In this document: positions 29,757 to 38,783 of the stretch, one piece after another
Position numbering within the stretch: the first letter of the stretch is position 1
Layout of the letters: the number at the start of each line of letters is the position of its first letter
Assembly (NCBI GenBank): GCA_033239125.1
Contig: BSWB01000003.1
Span: forward strand, 112,426,320 to 112,490,319
Length of the DNA: 64,000 nucleotides
Direction: 5' to 3'
Origin: Fagopyrum homotropicum
Lineage: Eukaryota; Streptophyta; Magnoliopsida; Caryophyllales; Polygonaceae
Program-made: the position numbers and the translations under genes
The notes under the pieces: generated by a model
The model's database searches: none
The model's input: only the letters and a program-made list of their open reading frames with translations
Told to the model about the DNA's origin: nothing

Positions 29757-31245
29757 GCATCATGGAAAAAGGAGAGGAAGAGGATTGCAATGAGGAGATT
29801 GAAGCCTTGGAGGAGCTAAAGGAAGTGCAAGAGGAAGAGTTTGAAAAACTCTACGATGGCTCAGAAAATGTGAGAAACCACGGTCAGTCGTGCTATTCCA
29901 CGGCCGTGGTTTCAACCAAGATGACCGTAACCAACTATTTTGAGAGCAACAATAAGTTACACGGCCAAAACCATGGCCGTGGAACCACTAATGGTGCCGT
30001 AATTGACTTCCACGCCCTAAACCACGGCCGTGGAAGTAATAGTGGTGTCGTAATTTTGGGAAATTCTGAAAACAACTCCGTTCTTTCCACAAATGCTCCT
30101 GAATCTTCTTCAATCACTCCTACACCCTTAGAGACTTCTAAGGAAGCGTCGGACACATCTCATGACTCATCAAAGGCATCAATAGCTATGGAATTGAAGC
30201 CACTTCCCACACATCTTCGGTATGCATTTCTTGGAACTAATTCTACTTATCCCGTAATTGTTAGTTCTGAATTAAGTGAAGATGAACATGAGAAACTAAT
30301 GGTTATTCTAAGGAAACATAGGAAAGCTTTAGGTTATACCATAGAGGATCTTGTAGGAATTAAACCATCATTATGCATGCACAAGATTCTAATGGAGGAA
30401 GATTTTAAGCCTTCACGACAACCTCAAAGACGGTTAAATCCGATCATGAAGGAGGTTGTTAAGAAGGAAATTCTTAAGTTGCTTCACGCAGGTATCATCT
30501 ATCCTATCTCCGATAGCAAGTGGGTGAGCCCCGTACAAGTTGTCCCAAAGAAAGGAGGAATGACGGTTATCACTAACAAGAACAATGAGCTCATTCCTAC
30601 AAGAATCGTGACGGGATGGAGGATGTGCATTGACTACCGCAAGTTGAACAATGAAACTAGGAAGGATCACTTCCCACTATCATTCATTGATCAAATGCTT
30701 GAGAGGTTAGCACAACACTCCTATTTTTGCTTTCTTGACGGTTATAGTGGTTTCTTCCAGATTCCGATCCATCCGGATGATCAAGAGAAGACCACATTTA
30801 CTTGCCCATGGGGGACGTTTGCCTATAGAAGGATGCCATTGGGGCCTTGCAACGCCCCAACCACCTTTCAAAGGTGCATGATGGCCATCTTCTCTGAGTA
30901 CATTGAAGAAATATGGACGATTTTTCTGTTTATGGTTCCTCATTCGATAATTGTCTTTCTAACCTCTCTCTTGTGTTGCAAAGGTGTGAAGACACTAACC
31001 TAGTTCTTAATTGGGAGAAGTGTCAATTCATGGTTAAGGAAGACATTGTGTTAGGACACTTAATCTCTAGTAGAGGGATTGAGGTAGACAAGGCTAAGAT
31101 AGAGACCATAGAGAAACTTCCCCCTCCATCTTCGGTGAAGGGGATAAGAAGTTTCCTAGGACATGCTGGATTTTATAGACGATTTATCAAGGAATTTTGT
31201 AAGATATCAAAACCGCTTACTAATCTATTGATGAAGGATGCAGTT
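29757..31245 (+). pseudogene. pol: Linker and reverse transcriptase of element C
   Basis: The linker (29757-30190) carries the palindrome island 29876-30060 inside coding sequence (CCACGGCCGTGG at 29898-29909 and 30022-30033). RT motifs: ILKLLHAGIIYPISDSKWVSPVQVVPKKGG, WRMCIDYRKLN, FLDGYSGFFQIPIHPDDQEKTTFTCPWGTFAYRRMP and MDDFSVYGSS. A 13-base deletion near 30912, compared with D, removes the residues before MDD and shifts the frame. The connection part (VLGHLISSRGIEVDKAK, FLGHAGFYRRFIK) is clear. Near 31229-31266 a 20-base direct duplication (TGATGAAGGATGCAGTTT) breaks the frame again. Confidence 0.87.
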
Positions 31246-31637
31246 TGTTTTGATGAAGGATGCAGTTTGACTTTTCGCAAGATTGTTTTGATGCTTTCTA
31301 TAAGATCCGGGAAGCTCTCATCTCAGCCCCGATTATCCAACCTCCAGACTGGAATCTCCCATTCGAGGTTATGTGTGATGCAAGTGACATAGCTGTTGGA
31401 GCTGTGCTAGGGCAAAAGAAAGAGGGCCGAACCCATGCTATCTATTATGCTAGCAAGACGCTAGATGAAGCGCAGCTCAACTACGTCACAACTGAAAAGG
31501 AATTCTTATCTATTGTATATGCCTTTAAAAAGTTCCGTTCTTATCTTGTAGGTGCAAAGGTGATTGTATACACGAACCATTCTGCGATCCGGTATTTACT
31601 TGCCAAGAAGGATGCAAAACCAAGGCTGATTAGATGA
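31246..31637 (+). pseudogene. pol: RNase H of element C
   Basis: Motifs VMCDASDIAVGAVLGQ (first catalytic Asp), ASKTLDEAQLNY, TEKEFLSIVYAFKKFRSYL (Glu) and VYTNHSAIRYLL. The last has Asn where D has Asp (VYTDHAAIRYLL; AAC at 31575-31577), so a catalytic Asp is lost. The frame closes with TGA at 31635-31637 after PRLIR, exactly where element D also has TGA. Confidence 0.87.
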
Positions 31638-33101
31638 ATTCTTCTCCTACAAGAATTCGATCTAGAGATCCGTGACAAGAAAGGCTCGGAAAATTCTGTT
31701 GCAGATCATTTGAGTTGTCTACCACACATTGAAGACGACGATCTACCCATAGATGACTCCTTTCCGGATGAGCACTTACACATCATAGAGGAGTGCATCG
31801 ACAAGATATCTAGAGGTAACGAACCTTGGTTTGCTGATTTTGTAAATTACTTGGTTTTTCAGGAAATACCTCCCGGATTATCCTACACACAAAAGAAGAA
31901 GTTGTTTAGGGATGTCCGACAATACTTTTGGAATGAACCTCTACTCTTCAAGAGAGGTCCCGATGGCATCATTAGGAGATGTGTGCCGGAAGACAAAATG
32001 CAAAGTGTCATTCGTCATTGTCATTCACTACCTTGTGGACGACACGCTAGTTCCAATAAAACTAGCGCTAAGGTATTGCAATCTGGATTCTTTTGGCCTA
32101 CTTTATTTAAGGATGTGCAAACCTTTGTTTCGTGTTACGATGCTTGTCAAAGAACAAGAAACAACTCTAGGAGAAACGAGATGCCCCTCAACAACATTTA
32201 GGAGGTGGAAATCTTTGACGTTTGGGGAGTAAACTTCATGGGACCATTCCCATCATCTTGTGGAAACCAATACATACTCCTAGCTGTAGATTATGTTTCG
32301 AGATGGGTTGAAACTATTGCCTCTCCAATTAATGATGCCATGGTTGTTGTCAAGTTCTTTAATAGAACTATTTTCCCAAGGTTTGGGACACCACGAACCA
32401 TCATTAGTGACGGAGGTTCACACTTCATTGCCCGACGATTCAAAGCTCTACTAGCTAAGTATGGGGTGACTCACAAGATCTCCACCTCCTACCATCCACA
32501 AACAAGTGGACAAGTGGAGATTTTGAATAGAGAGATCAAGGGAATCCTTGAGAAGACGTTCTCAAAGACGAGGAAGGATTGGTCTTTGAAACTTGATGAT
32601 GCATTATGGGCATATAGGATTGCATACAAGACTCCCATAGGTACAACACCATACAACCTTGTGTATGGGAAGTCTTGTCATCTCCCGGTTGAGCTAGAAC
32701 ACAAGGCGTACTGGGATGTGAAGTGGTTGAACTTCGGCATGAAGGAAGCGGGCGAGAAGTGCCTCTTGGACCTTAATGAGCTTGAAGAACTCCGCTTGAA
32801 CGCCTATGAAAACGCCAAGATTTACAAAGAAAGGGCGAAGCGTTGGCATGATAAGCATATCATTCCAAAGGATCTCAAAGAAGGAGATCAAGTTCTCCTC
32901 TTTAATTCGAGACTTCGTCTCTTTCCAGTTAAGCTTAAATCTCGTTGGAGTGGACCTTATCTAATCAAACGTGTTTTTCCTCATGGTGTAGTTGAAGTAT
33001 GGGGTGAAAAGAGCGGAAGTTTCAAGGTGAATGGCCAACGTCTTAAGAAGTATTCAGCGGAGCTCCCGGTTGAGGAAATCGCTTTGATTGTCCTCGAATA
33101 A
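31638..33101 (+). pseudogene. pol: Integrase of element C
   Basis: After the shared TGA the frame continues through ILLLQEFDLEIRDKKG to an HHCC domain in which one Cys of the CxxC pair is Tyr (SCYDAC, against SCCDAC in D). A TAG at 32199-32201 precedes the core. Core: GVNFMGPFP has Asn where A and D have the catalytic Asp (VDFMG); the second Asp (ISDGGSHF) and the Glu (GQVEILNRE) are kept. The C-terminal domain is FPVKLKSRWSGPYLIKRVFPHG. Stop at 33099-33101. The enzyme is inactive by three separate lesions. Confidence 0.87.
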
Positions 33102-33159
33102 GCACATGAACGGTCTAGCTACGGAGCCAAAACAAGCGCTTCTTGGGAGGCAACCCAAG
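33102..33159 (+). promoter_or_regulatory. Element C post-pol two-hairpin element
   Basis: Hairpin 2 is perfect: arms CTTGGG and CCCAAG, loop AGGCAA, at 33142-33159, preceded by AACAAGCGCTT. Hairpin 1 (GGTCTAGCTACGGAGCC, about 33112-33128) has lost one pair compared with D and A. Confidence 0.7.
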
Positions 33160-33936
33160 GTATTGCACTTATGTTTTTATTTTCCCTTCTTAGAGTAGTT
33201 TAGTTTAGTTGTTTTGCTTTGTTTTTCCCTCGATACCTCCCGGTATGTTATGTTTTTGGATGTAGGAATAAGGATTGGGCAAAGGAAAGAAGCAAAAGTT
33301 GGAAGGAATTGACGAAACTTGGATTTTGGTACACAACAGAAACTTCCACGCCCTAAACCACGGTCGTGGAAGTAACAGGTGGCCGTAATTCTTCAAAATT
33401 TGGCAAAATTCATGAAAACCATGGGTTCCGTACATTTCCACGGCCGTGGAATGGCCCGAGTGACCGTAATTTTCAAAACTTTTACTGCCACTATATAAAC
33501 CAACTCCTTCACAAAAACACCACAAAAACCCAATTCCACGCCCAAATCACCGACAACCTTCCTCAACCCGTGAATCTTCGTTCGGAGTCCGATTCATTCG
33601 ATTCTTGATCCTAAAGTGGAGCATTTTCGATCATATACACGATCCAAGCAATAAACCTAGTGAACAATCCACCCTGGAGACGGAATTTGGATTTGAAAAA
33701 TCCAAACCCTAGGTTTTTCTCCCTTTTCTCTACTTTGTCAATTCGATTCTATTTCTTCGCAAGAATTTAGGAGAACTGAATAGAATTGGAAATAAAATTA
33801 GTCTAGGACAGTGATTGCTAATTTTGGTGTTGATTTGCTGTGATTTGAGAGACACATACCAAAACCACGGTCTCTGTAAGTTCGACGGCCGTGGGTTACC
33901 AAGAACAGGCTGTAATTTTCACTATTGTTGAGAAAA
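33160..33936 (+). other. Element C post-pol leader with palindrome islands
   Basis: No gene. Island at 33340-33475 (CCACGGCCGTGG at 33438-33449, and TTCCACGCCCTAAACCACGG) and a second at 33862-33915 just upstream of the ATHILA ORF. Long ATHILA leaders are usual, and the islands sit where A and D have theirs. Confidence 0.7.
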
Positions 33937-35471
33937 ATGTTTAGGATAAAGTCTAGCAGGCACAAGAAGAGAAAGGATGATAGTTCCTCCTCTTCCCAAC
34001 CTCCCCCTATTGAACCACCATCACCACCACCTCCTAGAATCCCAACTATCCATGAAGACTACTTAGGAGCCTTAGAGAGGATCGAGAAAAGGCCGGTCAT
34101 AGGACCTCGATACCTAGTCCTTGAGGAGCTTGAGCCACTCAATGTTGTGAATGACTTGACATGGCTCTTGGATAGAGCTGGATTGATCGTCTTCTCCGCT
34201 ATTAGAGAGGACGCCAATGAGGAGATCACAAGGGAGTTTGTGACTTCCTTTGAGCATAGCCATATGAATAGAACAGTCTCCTTTAGGCTAATGGAGCAAG
34301 ACTATGAGTTCTCCATTGTTCAGTTTGGAACCTTTTTTGGGTTCCATGAGAGCTTCAATGGTAGGTTTCCTAGTGGTGTGTATCCTAAGGATTTTAGGAA
34401 GAGATTGCCATGATATATGCTAGTGAGGATCGTTGGCAACCGGCCGACACCAAGGCTAAGCTCATCTACCACATAGCCTTGAATATAGCTCATAGGGTCC
34501 TTTCCGAGTGTCTCTTTCCTAGGACCGAGACCCAACAAAAGATTAAGACCGATGAGCTCTTCCTCCTTTATTGTATGCTTACCGGCAGATCCGCCGATTG
34601 TGCCACCCTCCTTGCCTCCACCATGAGTAAATTGAAGAATAAGAAAGCCGGGAACATTGGTTATGGGGGTATGGTGACTCATATAGCCAACCAATTGGGG
34701 ATAGATTACTCCGCTTGTACTAGGATAGCGGTGAGACCATTGGGCCTCAACGGGCTCATGACTAGAGGCATTGTCTTTCCCCGACACCAAGATCCACCTA
34801 CCGCAGCCATGCCATGGGAGGAGAGAGGTGGTATAGGTATCCCTTGGCTTCCCGAGTACTCCATTATGGCCGGACGCCATAATTGGAAGGCGACCTTTGC
34901 GGCCATGCATGCCAATAGACTTGTAGCTCCTTCGTATGTGCCGATTGATATCCCAGCTGGGGATGATGATGAGGGGATGGGAGGAGATGATGACCATGAT
35001 GTAGATGGTGATGAGCATTCCTTTGGTACATTCCCGGATCAGCCGGCCGATTTCCCGGAGCCACCTAGACGTTCTCCCCGCCCTGCTAGACCTTCCGGTT
35101 CCTCTTCTTCACGCCGGGCTAGCGTATGTGAGAGGCCGACTTGGATGGAGACTCCACCCACTTGGTATGGAGCGCAACCATCATAGATGGGAGCCCCCCC
35201 TCCATGGTATGAGCAGGAACCGGTGGCACCGACTCCTCCTCCTTACGACGCTCCAGCATGGTATGGACAACCGCTGGATTGGTACTCACAGCTTCCGGAA
35301 TGGGCCACCGATCTTTCCAGGAGAGTGGGAGACCTAAAGATCCGACAGGAGACTCATGACACCCGGAGCCAGGAGCACGATCGCATCTTGAGGGACGTTT
35401 ACCGCCAGCAGTTTAGGCGGTCTTTTAGCTCATATTTCTTTCCATATCCACCACCGCCTCCTCCACAGTGA
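33937..35471 (+). pseudogene. ATHILA (env-like) ORF of element C, broken
   Basis: ATG at 33937-33939. N-terminus lysine/arginine and serine rich (SSRHKKRKDDSSSSS), then PTIHEDYLGALERIEKRPVIGPRYL, VSFRLMEQDYEFSIVQFGTFFGF. A one-base loss near 34390 shifts the frame compared with D; it resumes at 34410 (MIYASEDRWQPADTKAKLIYH). Acidic stretch about 34965-35020, then W/P/Y-rich repeats, with a TGG to TAG stop at 35184-35186. The last part runs to 35471 and ends VYRQQFRRSFSSYFFPYPPPPPPQ, a C-terminal signature shared by all copies. Confidence 0.85.
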
Positions 35472-35557
35472 TGATGTTGATTGACCACCGGTTTGAGCCA
35501 TCATACCACCATTAGTGAGTTTCTTTTGCTTTTCTATCTTTTATTTATTTCTTTTGA

Positions 35558-35595
35558 ACATTGAGGACAATGTATATTTCAAGTATGGGGTGGGG
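35558..35595 (+). promoter_or_regulatory. Element C post-ORF hairpin and G-rich tract
   Basis: Arms ACATTG and CAATGT (perfect) with loop AGGA at 35558-35573, then ATATTTC and AAGTATGGGGTGGGG (35581-35595). About 90 bases after the ATHILA stop. Confidence 0.7.
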
Positions 35596-36771
35596 TGTGA
35601 CTATCATTTGTAATAACTCTACTCACTTTGCTTTGCATGACTATGAACACTTGCATGTTTCCTTTCATTGTCACACGTTTCATTATTGCATTGTATGAAA
35701 AAGGCTTTGAAAAACCCATAAAAATTTGAAAATATTTGTGCTTCTAAGATTAGAGATGAATTCTATGATGAAAACCACTTGTGGAATGAGTTTTTGATGA
35801 CAATTGTATGCTTAAATCGAATTATGAATTGTGAAGAGATTGAGTATGTTGTTTATCCTTTCTTACAAGTTTCATAATGTGAAAGTTTTTATCTAAATCA
35901 TATTGAGAAACAAAGGTTGAAGTCACAATATAAGTTCTTATACCTCTTTGTGAAATGATTAAGGCACCTCGATTTTCTTACTTCTTTCTTTGATCATTTA
36001 GTCCCTCAATGAAAATATTTGCCTCCTTTACCTATCCGGGATTTAGGAAGAGTTGATTTTGGCATGTTTGATGTGGGTGGGCCATGAAAGCAATTGTTTT
36101 CAAAGTGTAGGAAAATTCTAGGTTTGGGGAAGTCAATCATGACGATGAGTAACTCGGCACCATTCACATAACCGGGTGTTTGTGTCTTGCCATAGTCGGA
36201 TTGAGCGATATTCCTAATGGATTATGATATGTGCATCAAGGGTTTGAGGCATCTCGAAATTGAGAAACGCCAATCTCCTAGGCTTCGGTTATTGTGCACC
36301 GTTGTCCATAACTCCAAAAGTAAAGTCGAAAAATTAAGTGCAAAAATCTAGAGCAAAGCTCTAAGTTGGTGGAAGTTCAATTGGTAAAAAGAAAAGAGTT
36401 TGTGTTGTCCCTTCTTCCCGGATTCATACACCACATTCCTTTACAAGTTTCCCACCTTTTCCGCATTCTTGCCCTTAATTGAAAGTCCTTGAGATCAAAA
36501 GAGTGTTATTTGAGTTGGTTATCTAAATTGAAGTTTCACATGCTTGATTTTGACAATACTTGAAGGTTATGATGCTTATCTTGAAGTATTTGCAATTTAT
36601 GAAGTTTCTTTGCTTTGCATACTTTGGTTTATGAATATGAGCGTTTTCAAGGATGAATGAAGAAAGGTTTGAGGATGATCTATTGACTAGAAGCACATCA
36701 ACCAAAAAGATTGTTTTGTTTTATAATGCATTCATATTTCATTCTACCTTATGTTCTAAGCTTTTGAAAAC
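35596..36771 (+). other. Element C 3' non-coding region with conserved block
   Basis: No gene. The block 36120-36320 (GGTTTGGGGAAGTCAATCA through GGCTTCGGTTATTGTGCACC) is shared with D, A and I. Shorter shared pieces, such as CTTTACCTATCCGGGA near 36026, flank it. Confidence 0.65.
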
Positions 36772-36810
36772 CTTGCTTGAGGACAAGCAAGTGACAAGTA
36801 TGGGGTATTT
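36772..36810 (+). promoter_or_regulatory. Element C pre-LTR hairpin and polypurine-like tract
   Basis: Arms CTTGCTTG and CAAGCAAG (perfect, 8 bases), loop AGGA, at 36772-36791. Then TGAC and AAGTATGGGGTATTT ending at the LTR edge 36811. Confidence 0.75.
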
Positions 36811-38467
36811 TGTTAGCATGAAATATGGCTATATTTTAGGCACTTGTGTTAGTTGTTTTCCCTCTTTATAGTGTTCTTAGATATGAGTTTTAAGCAATTG
36901 TGAGCTAGTTCACCCACTTTGTCGATATAGAGATCTACACTAGCTTCGTTTTGTTTTTAGGTGAATAAAGGCTTGGATTGGAGAAAAATGAGGAAGGAAA
37001 GGAGTGTTTGACCATGCTTGATGGCAAGGAGATGCATTGGAGAGGCTAAGGAAGGAGCATGGACGAAGGATGTCACGAAACAAAGGCAAAAACAAGGAGT
37101 TTGAAGAACCACACCCTGAATTACGGTCGTGGAAGAGGATTTTGAAGTCCACGCTCTTAATTACGGCCGTAAATCTAGCAACATGATCGTGGAAGTGAGT
37201 TTGGAGCACAACAGAGAGTTACACGGCCTAAACCACGACCGTGGAAATCATATTGTGCCGTAATCTAGTTCCACGCTGTAAATTACGGTCGTGGAAAGTT
37301 GTTCATGACCGTGATTTTGGTGATCCTGTGATGTCTCATGTTTGCCACGTCAGCCACGTCATTGGAATTTCTCGTAACCCTATTCCTCCCTACAAAAAGG
37401 CTTGAGAAAGGAGTTTTCGGGATCCTCGCTTAACCCTGCTCAGACCTCGCTTACGGTTTCACTTGAGTGCTTTGGAGACGGCTTGAGGGTTGAAGATTCG
37501 TGAAGGACGTATTTCCGGAGATTGTGTACTTTGGATATTCTAGGGTTTTCATTTGAGAACGGATTGACATCCCGTTCTTTGTGACTTCTCTAGATATTTG
37601 TGAGGGTTTCTATTCCTATTCTCTTGAATTCATAAACATACTACTTTGTGTTTGGATTTCGAGATTGATTTTGAGTTTTATTTGAGTTTTCGAGGGTTTT
37701 CATTTTCCATTCTTCTTAATTTGATTATTGATATCATAATGATAATTGTTGGCTAAAACCTTTTAGCAATTCTAAGGTGAAGGGTTGATAGTTGTGGCTT
37801 AGATGATGATAGATCGATCGTAACTTGATTGGACCCTCAGAGTGTGAGAAATTTTGTCGACACCCTAAATCACGGTCTGTTCTTGAGTTCCACGGCCGTG
37901 GTTCTCAAGATCTAGCCGTGATTTTCCCTGGTTTACGAACTTTGCTTTTTCTTTGATCCAAATTCAAAGATTATCTTTAACCTAGCCTTGGCTTGCCTTT
38001 CCTAGGTAGTAGTGAGACTCAACATCCTCTATTTCGGTTTCGAGTGTCACAACCTTAACCGTTTTGGCTTATCTTTGATTCCTTGGGTTTGGGCATGGGT
38101 ATTTGAGATCAATTATTACCTTTTGATCCTTTCTATACTGCAGCCTCAACAACCTTTATAGAGAGAGTCTTTTGGTTAGACATATAGGGTGTTGGAACTT
38201 CGCCGTACATTTCCTTACTTTAGTATACCTTTGCAAGTCTCATCTCTGTCCTTACATCTTTAGGATTGTTGTTTTTCCCAATTACTTGCAAAGCTTCTAC
38301 ACTTTTGATTGCTCCATTACTTGAAACTGATTTTGTTTCACCAAATCCCTGAGTTCGATACTCTGGAATACTTGCTTATCTACGCCGATCCGTACACTGC
38401 GGGTTTGCTTGCTTTTGTTCTAGTTTTATATTTAAAACTTATTTGCACACACGTTTAGGGGTGAACA
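36811..38467 (+). repeat. Element C 3' LTR
   Basis: Pairs with 25522-27105. It keeps about 120 bases missing from the 5' LTR (37912-38032) but lacks about 53 bases (SSR-free, ATCT at both ends) near 38258. Islands of CCACGGCCGTGG words at 37115-37325 and 37868-37925. Confidence 0.93.
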
Positions 38468-38783
38468 ATTATCCTTCAAAATAACCCGCAAAGTCCTATT
38501 AGTGACCTTTGTTTGGCTATCTCCTTGAGTATGACTATCAAAAATAGAAACTTAGTTCATAGCTTTTCCCAAAGAGTTTTCCAAAAGAAACTAAGGAACA
38601 TATGATCTCTATCACTCACTATAGTCCTAGGTACTCCATGTAATCCAACAACCTCTCTAAAGAACAAGTTAGCTACATTATAAGCATCATCGGGCTTATG
38701 GCAAGCAATAAAACGAGCCATCTTAGAGCAACGATCTACAACCACAAAAATCGATTCTCTCCCCTTCTCACTCATGGGTAACC
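38468..38783 (-). pseudogene. pol: Element E, right part: integrase core
   Basis: Minus-strand chromovirus integrase core: SIFVVVDRCSKMARFIACHKPDDA, LFFREVVGLHGVPRTIVSDRD and FWKTLWEKL. A frame change near 38560 is followed by QGDSQTKVTNRTLR, where Lys stands in place of the catalytic Glu of the family's QTEVVNR motif. It runs into the C insertion at 38468 and continues at 25521. The upstream part of the integrase is cut off by F at 38784. Confidence 0.8.

Larger units (their letters stand above)
25522..38467 (+). mobile_element. Element C: full-length Athila retrotransposon
   Basis: Plus strand, 12.9 kb, LTRs 1584 and 1657 bases (TGTTAGCATG...AACA), perfect target duplication ATTAT at 25517-25521 and 38468-38472. 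All domains are present: gag, protease, RT, RNase H, integrase, ATHILA ORF. Each is damaged by stops, small indels or a lost catalytic residue. It is inserted inside the integrase frame of element E. Confidence 0.93.

Noticed and set aside
33205..33608. Open frames in the post-pol leaders (also 48420-49022)
   Set aside because: They overlap palindrome islands, differ between C and D in frame and length, and have no homologous partner in A.
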